Assembly: GCA_905067535.1 (NCBI GenBank)
Contig: CAJHIR010000028.1
Coordinates: 1 to 11,629, forward strand
DNA length: 11,629 nucleotides
Direction of reading: 5' to 3'
DNA from: Candidatus Argoarchaeum ethanivorans
GTDB lineage: Archaea; Halobacteriota; Methanosarcinia; Methanosarcinales; EX4572-44
Shown here: positions 6,646 to 11,629 of the stretch, one piece after another
How positions within the stretch are numbered: the stretch's first letter is position 1
How the letters are laid out: every line of letters starts with the position of its first letter
Program-made: the position numbers and the translations under genes
Notes under the pieces: generated by a model
What the model saw: the letters and a program-made list of their open reading frames with translations, nothing else
The model's database searches: none
Told to the model about the DNA's origin: nothing

Positions 6646-6660
6646 AACCATTATATGGTT
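6646..6660 (+). promoter_or_regulatory. Palindrome over a TATA-like box, probable prs promoter/operator
   Basis: AACCAT-TAT-ATGGTT is a perfect 6-bp inverted repeat around a TTATAT core, ending 33 nt before the prs ATG. The core would suit a TATA box with a short leader, and the dyad would suit a regulator. A second AT-rich core (CATATATG) lies at 6669-6676. The site is in the divergent gap between prs and the VLRF1 gene, so it could serve both. Confidence 0.42.
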
Positions 6661-6682
6661 TTAGCGTCATATATGTGTAAAT

Positions 6683-6687
6683 AGGTG
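6683..6687 (+). promoter_or_regulatory. Shine-Dalgarno AGGTG that fixes the prs start
   Basis: AGGTG matches the archaeal anti-SD complement GGAGGTGAT and lies 6 nt before ATG 6694. The GTG at 6685 is part of this site, so it is not the start codon. Confidence 0.62.
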
Positions 6688-6693
6688 TTTCGT

Positions 6694-7527
6694 ATGGATA
6701 TTATAGGCGGTTGTTCGTCACAGTTGTTGGCAAGCAGGATTGCAGAAAAAATCGATGGGCGGCTAATACTTGTAGAATTTAAAACGTTTCCTGACGGTGA
6801 GCAGTACACTCGACTGCTCGATGCAGTTGGTGATGAAGTGGTCATTGTGCAGAGCACCCCGACAGACTCTGATTTTATCAATTTGCTCCAGCTAATCGAT
6901 GCATGCACGGATGCTAAAATTACGGCTGTGATACCGTATATGGGCTATGCAAGGCAGGATAAGCAATTCAAAGATGGGGAAGCCGTTTCTGCAAGAGCGA
7001 TCGCCCGCAGCCTGGATGTTTCCCGGGTGATTACAGTAAACATTCATGAAGATTCAATCCTAAGTTATTTTAACACTCGTGCAGAAAGTCTTGATGCAAC
7101 AAACCTTCTTGCAGAACACCTGCTTGACATGGATTTGCCCGATCCAGTGATTATTTCACCAGACAAGGGCGCAATCTATCTTGCGAAAAACGCCGCAGCA
7201 GTGATGGGTGCAGATTATGATTATCTTGAAAAGAAGAGGCTCAGTGGAGATACCGTGGCAATCACTCCAAAGAAACTGGATATTAAAGGAATGGATGTCA
7301 TTCTTATTGATGATATGATATCTACTGGAGGGACTATGGCAGAGGCAATAGGCACGTTCAAATCAGGGGCTTCAAGCCTGCATGCAGCCTGTGTACACCC
7401 GGTACTAACAGAAAACGCGGTGCTGCGTCTGTTTCATGCAGGTGTTAAAGACATCATTTCAACAGATACGATTGAAAAAGGCGTAAGCAAAGTGAGTGTG
7501 GCTTCGTTGATTGCATCTGCTCTTTAG
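6694..7527 (+). CDS. prs: Ribose-phosphate pyrophosphokinase (PRPP synthetase)
   Basis: The enzyme makes phosphoribosyl pyrophosphate from ribose 5-phosphate and ATP. PRPP feeds nucleotides, histidine and, in methane archaea, beta-ribofuranosylaminobenzene phosphate for methanopterin. From the ATG the protein has 277 residues, the short archaeal type. Visible motifs are the N-terminus MDIIGGCSSQLLASRIA, FPDGEQY, the ATP-site segment YARQDKQF (85-92), NIHEDSI, the flexible catalytic loop KKRLSGD (180-186) and the PRPP-binding loop VILIDDMISTGGT (202-214). The usual catalytic-loop and metal-ligand features are intact. A GTG nine bases upstream would add three residues but lies inside the Shine-Dalgarno sequence. 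The DHPS-like gene follows after 8 nt, so the two probably share an operon driven from the palindromic promoter at 6646-6660. Confidence 0.96.
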   Translation: MDIIGGCSSQLLASRIAEKIDGRLILVEFKTFPDGEQYTRLLDAVGDEVVIVQSTPTDSDFINLLQLIDACTDAKITAVIPYMGYARQDKQFKDGEAVSARAIARSLDVSRVITVNIHEDSILSYFNTRAESLDATNLLAEHLLDMDLPDPVIISPDKGAIYLAKNAAAVMGADYDYLEKKRLSGDTVAITPKKLDIKGMDVILIDDMISTGGTMAEAIGTFKSGASSLHAACVHPVLTENAVLRLFHAGVKDIISTDTIEKGVSKVSVASLIASAL

Positions 7528-7535
7528 TTATTTAT

Positions 7536-9041
7536 ATGAAGATTTTAGTTTTAACAGGCAGGCTTGCTGAACACATCGTAGAGAGGGTTGTTGATGCCGC
7601 TACAGAGAGGGACATTGGTGTTTTTGTGGAGGTGGTCGATGTGGATGTTGCTTCATTTATTACAGAGAGGCATCTGGATGATATAGACATATCTGGCTAT
7701 GACATGGTGTTGGTTCCTGGTCTTGTGTCAGGTAATTTTTTAGCAGTTGAGAAGAAATGTGGTGTGCCTGTACGACGTGGTCCAAAGCATGCCGTGGATC
7801 TTGGGTTTGTTCTAAACTTTGCAGATACAGTGGAGTTTTCACATTCCATTCCTGCTTGTGAGTTACTATCTTCAAAGAATCGCAAGAAGGCTTTTGAGAC
7901 TGTAGTTCAGCTTGAAGCCAGCTCAACGTATGCTTTTACTGTCCGAGATACCAGAATTGGTGGGAATTCGCGGATGAAGGTGATGGCTGAGGTGGTTGGT
8001 GCCGACTCGTTCAGCGAGGCTGAACTTGGTCATGTTGTACGTCTTTTTGTGCACGAGGGTGCCGACATTATTGATCTTGGAATGTCACTGGATGCACAGG
8101 TAGAGGATGCCACAAGAGCTGTGAAAACCGCAAGAAGAGTATGTAACGTCCCGGTTAGTATTGACACACTTGACCCTGCCCTTCTTGCTGCTTCAATTGA
8201 CGAAGGCGCTAACCTTTGCCTAAGCCTCAATAGTGAAAACATGGACGCTGTTGCACCGCTTGTAGTTGATGTGCCGTGTGTGATCCTACCCGACCTCGGG
8301 CATGATGCAAGTGTTGAAGCTAACATTCGAAGCCTTGAGAAGAATATTGCTGCTGCAAAAGAGTATAAAATAAAGCATATCATCGCAGACCCGGTGCTTG
8401 ATGCGATTAATCATGGCTTTTCCAAATCAGTTATACGATTTATGGAGTTTCACAGACGCAATCCAGATGTGCCATTATTTTTTGGGGTGGGCAATGTAAG
8501 TGAACTTGTTGACATCGACTCCACTGGTGTTAACGGCTTGCTCGCAGGTATCGGATCCGAGATTGGTGCGAGTATTCTCTTTACGCCAGAGTTTAGCGAT
8601 AAAAACAAGGGAAGTATCAGAGAGCTTAAGATCGCATCAGAAATGATGGTACTATCAAAGCATCGCGAGAGTGCACCAAAGGATCTTGGTATTGACCTTC
8701 TGCGATTAAAAGAAAAACGCCGCCGCCCGTTTGACACACCACCTCCCGCGTTTATACCAGTTAAAGCTTTAACGAGTTGGGAGCTTGATCCCGCAGGGTG
8801 TGTGAAAATTAGCATCACAGAAGGAAACGTGCAGAATGAAAAAATTCTTAATGGCATGATTATTGCATCGCACAAGAACGGTGTGGTCGTGGGAAGAAAC
8901 GCATCAGAAGTGCTGGATACACTGATAGAGCGCGGGTTCGTGTCAACACTGCACCATGCAGGTTATCTCGGGCGCGAACTTGCACGAGCCGAACTTGCAC
9001 TTAACCTCGGGCGAAGCTTTGTTCAGGATGATGAGTTTTAA
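7536..9041 (+). CDS. Dihydropteroate synthase-like protein (methanogen two-domain type)
   Basis: This 501-aa protein belongs to the methane-archaeal dihydropteroate-synthase-like family (TIGR00284, MJ0107 type). Residues 1-140 are the family's N-terminal domain (MKILVLTGRLAEHIVERVV...DMVLVPGLVSGNF). Residues about 145-370 are a pterin-binding TIM barrel with GADIIDLGMSLD (175-186), VSIDT (207-211), IIADPVLDAINHG (282-294) and FFGVGNVSEL (315-324). The remaining 130 residues form a C-terminal extension. A role in joining the pterin moiety to the ribofuranosyl-aminobenzene part of tetrahydromethanopterin is plausible but not proved. The position directly behind prs, which supplies PRPP for the aminobenzene half, supports it. 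There is no obvious ribosome-binding site in the 8-nt gap, so translation may depend on coupling to prs. Confidence 0.92.
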   Translation: MKILVLTGRLAEHIVERVVDAATERDIGVFVEVVDVDVASFITERHLDDIDISGYDMVLVPGLVSGNFLAVEKKCGVPVRRGPKHAVDLGFVLNFADTVEFSHSIPACELLSSKNRKKAFETVVQLEASSTYAFTVRDTRIGGNSRMKVMAEVVGADSFSEAELGHVVRLFVHEGADIIDLGMSLDAQVEDATRAVKTARRVCNVPVSIDTLDPALLAASIDEGANLCLSLNSENMDAVAPLVVDVPCVILPDLGHDASVEANIRSLEKNIAAAKEYKIKHIIADPVLDAINHGFSKSVIRFMEFHRRNPDVPLFFGVGNVSELVDIDSTGVNGLLAGIGSEIGASILFTPEFSDKNKGSIRELKIASEMMVLSKHRESAPKDLGIDLLRLKEKRRRPFDTPPPAFIPVKALTSWELDPAGCVKISITEGNVQNEKILNGMIIASHKNGVVVGRNASEVLDTLIERGFVSTLHHAGYLGRELARAELALNLGRSFVQDDEF

Positions 9042-9121
9042 CCCCTGCACACAACGCAAGCAGAGAGCGTTCTAACCACGAGAGATTTTGGCACGTTTCA
9101 GTTTTAACTTAACAATCGGTT
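9042..9121 (+). repeat. Convergent gap with copy 2 of the 16-nt motif (9090-9105)
   Basis: GGCACGTTTCAGTTTT at 9090-9105 differs at one position from the copy after cfbE. It lies 48 nt after the DHPS-like stop and runs into AACTTAACAATCGGTTTTA. AACGC/GCGTT (9053-9057 and 9067-9071) could form a weak stem before it. This gap should hold the terminators of the convergent DHPS-like and ubiX genes. Confidence 0.35.
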
Positions 9122-9673
9122 TTAGCCCCACCGCTTGTAGAGATTGTGTTTTATGCACAGCAGATCAAGCGCGCGCCCAACCATAAAATCGATGAGATCG
9201 TCAATGGTTTTCGGATTGTTATAAAAAGCCGGTGATGCCGGGAGGATGCAGGCGCCGGCTTGTTTTAGCGTTATCATGTTTTGTAGATGTATGAGATTAA
9301 GTGGCGTTTCTCGTGGAAGAAGAATCAGGGAACGATTATCCTTAAGACACACATCAGCAGCTCTTGCTATCAACGTGTCCGATATTCCGTTTGCAATGGA
9401 AGCTAATGTTTTCATGCTACAGGGCGCTATGATCATACCATCATACAGATATGAACCGCTTGCAACAGGCGCCGTAAAATCGTCGTCGCTGTAAACAAAA
9501 GTCGCTAATTCGTTTATCTCTAAAAGACTCGTGTTTGTTTCCAATTCTATAAGCTTTGCTGCAGAGTCTGAAACAATGAGATGCGTGGTCGTTTCTTTTT
9601 CTTTTAATACCTGTAATAATCGTATGCCATATTGTATACCACTCGCACCTGTAATTCCAACGGTTAACTCCAT
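9122..9673 (-). CDS. ubiX: UbiX-type flavin prenyltransferase
   Basis: UbiX joins dimethylallyl phosphate to reduced FMN, making prenylated FMN, the cofactor of UbiD-type (de)carboxylases. The 183-aa protein shows the complete family pattern. VGITGASGIQYGIRLLQVL is at the N-terminus (FMN phosphate site). SGSYLYDGMIIAPCSMKTLA, SIANGISDTLIARAADVCLK and LILLPRETPLNLIHLQNM follow, with PASPAFYNNPKTIDDLIDFM and a C-terminal VGRALDLL helix. The length is typical. ATG 9673 places GITGASG at residues 6-12, as expected; a TTG three codons upstream is possible but less likely. It stands alone, convergent with the DHPS-like gene, with no UbiD partner in the window. A TATA-like box lies about 30 nt upstream, so it probably has its own promoter. 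Confidence 0.95.
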   Translation of the reverse strand: MELTVGITGASGIQYGIRLLQVLKEKETTTHLIVSDSAAKLIELETNTSLLEINELATFVYSDDDFTAPVASGSYLYDGMIIAPCSMKTLASIANGISDTLIARAADVCLKDNRSLILLPRETPLNLIHLQNMITLKQAGACILPASPAFYNNPKTIDDLIDFMVGRALDLLCIKHNLYKRWG

Positions 9674-9701
9674 GATACTCAAACAGTTATGTGTTAGACC
9701 C

Positions 9702-9709
9702 TATAAGTA
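9702..9709 (-). promoter_or_regulatory. TATA-like box upstream of ubiX
   Basis: On the minus strand ACTTATAG is centred about 32 nt before the ubiX ATG, which would give a very short leader. No clear BRE is visible, so this rests on position and AT pattern only. Confidence 0.3.
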
Positions 9710-9719
9710 TTGATCCTTG

Positions 9720-9794
9720 TCACGATGTTTCTTCGTTGTTTGCTGACTTCTCCTCTTTTTCAATGATTGTACTTTCTGTTGTGGCTATTTTCAT
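9720..9794 (-). CDS. Possible 24-aa acidic ORF between the lipoprotein gene and ubiX
   Basis: ATG 9794 opens MKIATTESTIIEKEEKSANN and ends EETS before TGA. It is preceded by a strong GGGGGAGA ribosome-binding site (9805-9812) about 10 nt upstream. The opening resembles that of the small ORF at 3732: both have AGCCACAACA...GAA just after the ATG. Function is unknown. Apart from this, the 9683-9885 gap shows nothing clear. Confidence 0.32.
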   Translation of the reverse strand: MKIATTESTIIEKEEKSANNEETS

Positions 9795-9885
9795 TCTATA
9801 ACTTTCTCCCCCTTTCTATTTATCTACAAGAATGTTTTCCGCAGAGTAAAATCGTAAGTAAGATATCTCTCGCCTCTTTGGAGTT

Positions 9886-10875
9886 TCATTCAACAAGCAC
9901 GGTCAAGCCGAATGTTTCGGCAGGTTCAACATCTTTTTCCCAGAGACGGATATACTCCATAGATATTTTACTTGCACCCCTCCTTCGCGCCTCGAATATC
10001 CATACCTCTTTGCCGCCGGTGCCTGGTGGTGGCGGTTCAATTGCTCCAGCAATCACAAACTCATTACCAACCAACTGTAACACACCTTCATTACTGTTTT
10101 CTCTCAGATTCCACCTGAAACCTGTTGTAGGGTTAGAGTCTAAAGTTACTGCAAGAGTCTTTTCAAGAGAGACTTTGACTTCTCTGCCACCAGAGGACTT
10201 ATCAACAGATACAGGTTTCTCGATAGTACTTGCCCAGAAATCATTGAGCGATCTGTGATCGCCCGCCGTCTTAAGTTTACCTGTTACAATTACCCAGTTT
10301 CCGTTTTCAAGTCCTTCTACGCTTACAGGGGGCATCCCTGTTTCGTTATCTTCAACCATTGAGCCGTACCAAACCTGTACCCTCTCCCCACCCGAAGCAA
10401 GTTCAAAACATGGACAGAAAAGCTCGCCCAGTAAATCCACTCTTCCGTAAACACCAACCTTACTATTATACACTGGATCTTCCAGTAGTTTAGAGACATT
10501 TAAAATGCCTTCTGGTTCTTTTTCATCCTTCATCCCCGCCGAAAAAACGACATCTACCACTTTTCCTTCCTGAACAAGTATTGTTGCCGTTGCCCTGTCC
10601 ACAACCTCAATATCTTTTTCAGACTGCATATCAAACTCATATTTAAAACTCCAGCAGTACGGGCATCTTGCTGTCAATGTCTCAACAAGCTCCAGATTTC
10701 TTCCATCAAAATCTTTGTATTCATGCATCTTTTTTACATAATCGTCTGCTATCTGCTGGCTTTCTTCCATGATAGTCTCATTAAATTTGGAAACATCTCC
10801 ATCATCGATACAGCCCGCAGAGCATATTAAAATCAGGATTGGAATCAAAAACGACACAATATGTTTAAATTTCAT
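9886..10875 (-). CDS. Secreted lipoprotein with C-terminal chagasin-like inhibitor domain
   Basis: From ATG 10875 the protein has 329 residues and starts MKFKHIVSFLIPILILICSA-GC. This is a lipoprotein signal with lipobox S-A-G-C22, so it is probably anchored outside the membrane. Residues about 35-115 carry two cysteines in RCPYCW (70-75) and a VQEGKVVDVVF strand. Residues about 130-200 (VGVYGRVDLLGELFCPCFEL...NWVIVTGKL) look OB-fold-like, with a second Cys pair C154/C156. Residues about 232-329 match the chagasin (I42) cysteine-protease inhibitor fold: loop NPTTGFRW (248-255), GTGG (285-288) and the third loop RLW (310-312), where RPW is usual. The start is supported by a GGAGTG ribosome-binding site. 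An ATG 72 nt upstream would bury the signal peptide. The target protease is unknown. Confidence 0.85.
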   Translation of the reverse strand: MKFKHIVSFLIPILILICSAGCIDDGDVSKFNETIMEESQQIADDYVKKMHEYKDFDGRNLELVETLTARCPYCWSFKYEFDMQSEKDIEVVDRATATILVQEGKVVDVVFSAGMKDEKEPEGILNVSKLLEDPVYNSKVGVYGRVDLLGELFCPCFELASGGERVQVWYGSMVEDNETGMPPVSVEGLENGNWVIVTGKLKTAGDHRSLNDFWASTIEKPVSVDKSSGGREVKVSLEKTLAVTLDSNPTTGFRWNLRENSNEGVLQLVGNEFVIAGAIEPPPPGTGGKEVWIFEARRRGASKISMEYIRLWEKDVEPAETFGLTVLVE

Positions 10876-10954
10876 ATTCACACTCCGTATTTCCTTTACA
10901 TTATAATTTCCACTATCATTATATGAGATTATTTTAAGTCCCATCAAACCACTA

Positions 10955-10969
10955 TCGGAATAATTCCGA
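10955..10969. promoter_or_regulatory. Perfect palindrome upstream of the lipoprotein gene
   Basis: TCGGAAT-A-ATTCCGA is a perfect 7-bp dyad 80-94 nt before the lipoprotein ATG. It could be an operator, or a terminator stem for relE, which ends at 11032, although no T-run follows on the minus strand. The rest of the 10876-11031 gap is AT-rich. Confidence 0.42.
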
Positions 10970-11031
10970 GGTATCCACTGGCTTTGAGGTCGTATGTTTG
11001 TTTTCGTCAGCGAGAGATTGTTTAATAATTC

Positions 11032-11299
11032 TTATTTATAGATGTCTCCTCTAAAATCTATTCTATGAATTAAAATTAGTTTTTGTTCCCAGATAACCTC
11101 ATAAATTATCCTGAACTTCCCTTTACGTATACGATATTTATTTTTTTCACCCTTCAGTTTGGCAATATCAAGAGGTCTTATAGGAATTGGATCAGTTTTT
11201 AAAATAAAAATCGCTTTTTTTAAGACGTTCTCTATCATGTTTTTGTAAGGAAGAAATAAATTTCAACGATTTTTCTTTGACGTTTATTTCAAAAGTCAT
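11032..11299 (-). CDS. RelE/ParE-family toxin, frameshifted at an A7 run
   Basis: The visible frame from ATG 11238 gives the C-terminal two thirds of a RelE-type mRNA interferase: PLDIAKLKGEKNKYRIRKGK, FRIIYEV and HRIDFRGDIYK. The usual N-terminus is missing there but is present in another frame from ATG 11299: MTFEINVKEKSLKFISSLQK-HDRERLKK. The two join at the T7 run 11215-11221 (A7 on the coding strand) if one A is removed, giving an 88-aa protein of normal RelE length. The 11299 ATG overlaps the antitoxin stop as ATGA, which confirms it as the original start. RelE proteins cleave mRNA on the ribosome. As written the toxin is broken, unless slippage or a sequencing error is involved. Confidence 0.8.
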
Positions 11300-11484
11300 G
11301 CATCAAATACCTTTAGAAGTTCTGATTCTGAAGATATTTTATCAATGTTATGTATTGCCTTCAAATCTTCGGCTTCAGGTTCTTCTTCCGGAATTAACTT
11401 TTCCACAAGTTTTGAGTACAGATTCGTAAGGAGATTAAGATCTGCACGAATTTTTTTTAATTCAGTGATTGTTTCGGTTTCCAT
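11296..11484 (-). CDS. Small antitoxin partner of the RelE toxin
   Basis: This 62-aa protein starts METETITELKKIRADLNLLT, continues with an acidic stretch (EEEPEAEDLKAI) and ends SELLKVFDA. The helical, charged sequence, the size, the position directly upstream and the ATGA overlap with relE are all typical of archaeal RelB-like antitoxins that wrap around RelE. No classical DNA-binding motif is obvious, so repression would be by the antitoxin or the complex at the palindrome 31 nt upstream. An ATTTAAAT box (11508-11515) centred 27 nt before the ATG suggests a leaderless transcript. The exact antitoxin family is not assigned. Confidence 0.75.
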   Translation of the reverse strand: METETITELKKIRADLNLLTNLYSKLVEKLIPEEEPEAEDLKAIHNIDKISSESELLKVFDA

Positions 11485-11514
11485 GTGATCTCACTTATAA
11501 ACTGATTATTTAAA

Positions 11515-11533
11515 TTATACATCAAATGTATAA
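11515..11533 (-). promoter_or_regulatory. Palindromic operator of the antitoxin-relE operon
   Basis: TTATACAT-CAA-ATGTATAA is an 8-bp inverted repeat, 31-49 nt upstream of the antitoxin ATG. It sits directly next to the ATTTAAAT TATA-like box at 11508-11515. Binding there would block TBP/TFB, as expected for toxin-antitoxin autoregulation. Which protein binds is inference. Confidence 0.52.
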
Positions 11534-11578
11534 AAAGGTAGTGGAAATGGCATTCCTCCAAATGCGTAGAATATGTAA

Positions 11579-11617
11579 AACCAAATATATTTAAGATCAT
11601 TCCGTTGGCGTTTGGTT
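11579..11617 (+). promoter_or_regulatory. Possible promoter at the right edge, flanked by an inverted repeat
   Basis: AACCAAA (11579-11585) and TTTGGTT (11611-11617) are inverted copies 25 nt apart. A TATA-like AATATATTTAA starts inside the left copy. This could drive a plus-strand gene beyond the window, but no gene is visible to test it. Confidence 0.28.
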
Positions 11618-11629
11618 AAGAAGTTTTAG

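Noticed and set aside
6685..6693. GTG start at 6685 for prs
   Set aside because: This GTG is part of the AGGTG Shine-Dalgarno sequence, and PRPP synthetases of this type begin at the MDIIGG position.
8030..8875. Minus-strand frames of 117 and 141 aa inside the DHPS-like gene
   Set aside because: They are shadows of a well-supported plus-strand gene. Their Ser/Arg-rich sequences have no domain pattern.
9886..10947. Longer 353-aa start for the lipoprotein
   Set aside because: It would place 24 polar residues before the signal peptide. ATG 10875 has a GGAGTG ribosome-binding site and gives a standard lipobox at Cys22.
1..11629. CRISPR arrays, tRNA or rRNA genes
   Set aside because: No regularly spaced repeats and no tRNA T-loop or acceptor pattern were found by eye on either strand.

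Overview
The window comes from a methane- or alkane-metabolising archaeon, probably a methanogen or ANME-type member of the Methanosarcinales and relatives. The main evidence is a Mur-ligase-like coenzyme F430 synthase (CfbE), a two-domain dihydropteroate-synthase-like protein of the methanogen type, and a short archaeal PRPP synthetase. Initiation signals are also archaeal: an AGGTG Shine-Dalgarno sequence, TATA-like boxes about 27 nt from starts, and many ATGA/GTGA overlaps. The species cannot be named from the sequence alone.

Layout. (1) 1-1312: a decayed DDE transposase that runs off the left edge, about 300 bp of non-coding DNA with two small hairpins, and the last ~70 codons of an unidentified gene. 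(2) 1309-2553 (+): cfbE, overlapping that broken gene by ATGA. (3) 6549-2675 (-): a long minus-strand accessory block, in transcription order: a VLRF1/Vms1-type peptidyl-tRNA release protein, a small HEPN protein with an RX4H motif (split by a poly-A frameshift), an AlbA_2/Schlafen-type protein, a tiny ORF, a HicB antitoxin fused to a HicA stub, an MNT nucleotidyltransferase and a second HEPN protein. (4) 6694-9041 (+): prs and the DHPS-like gene, 8 nt apart, both plausibly feeding tetrahydromethanopterin synthesis. (5) 9673-9122 (-): ubiX flavin prenyltransferase. (6) 10875-9886 (-): a secreted lipoprotein ending in a chagasin-like protease-inhibitor domain. (7) 11484-11032 (-): an antitoxin/RelE pair with a palindromic operator; relE is split by another poly-A frameshift.

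How the genes relate. Conserved cofactor genes (F430, H4MPT, prenyl-FMN) alternate with islands of toxin-antitoxin and RNA-targeting genes. The most interesting block is 3875-6549. There a ribosome-rescue peptidyl-tRNA hydrolase, a probable HEPN ribonuclease and an AlbA_2/Schlafen protein lie consecutively on one strand, the last two sharing a GTGA overlap. This looks like a candidate translation-targeting defence or stress module.

The recurring oddity is that three reading frames (the gene before cfbE, the RX4H HEPN gene and relE) are each broken by one base exactly at an A6 or A7 run. That could be real decay, slippage-based expression control or assembly error; the sequence alone cannot decide. 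Several starts are revised here: prs to 6694, ubiX to 9673, the lipoprotein to 10875, HicB to 3659, relE to 11299 and the RX4H HEPN gene to 5471.
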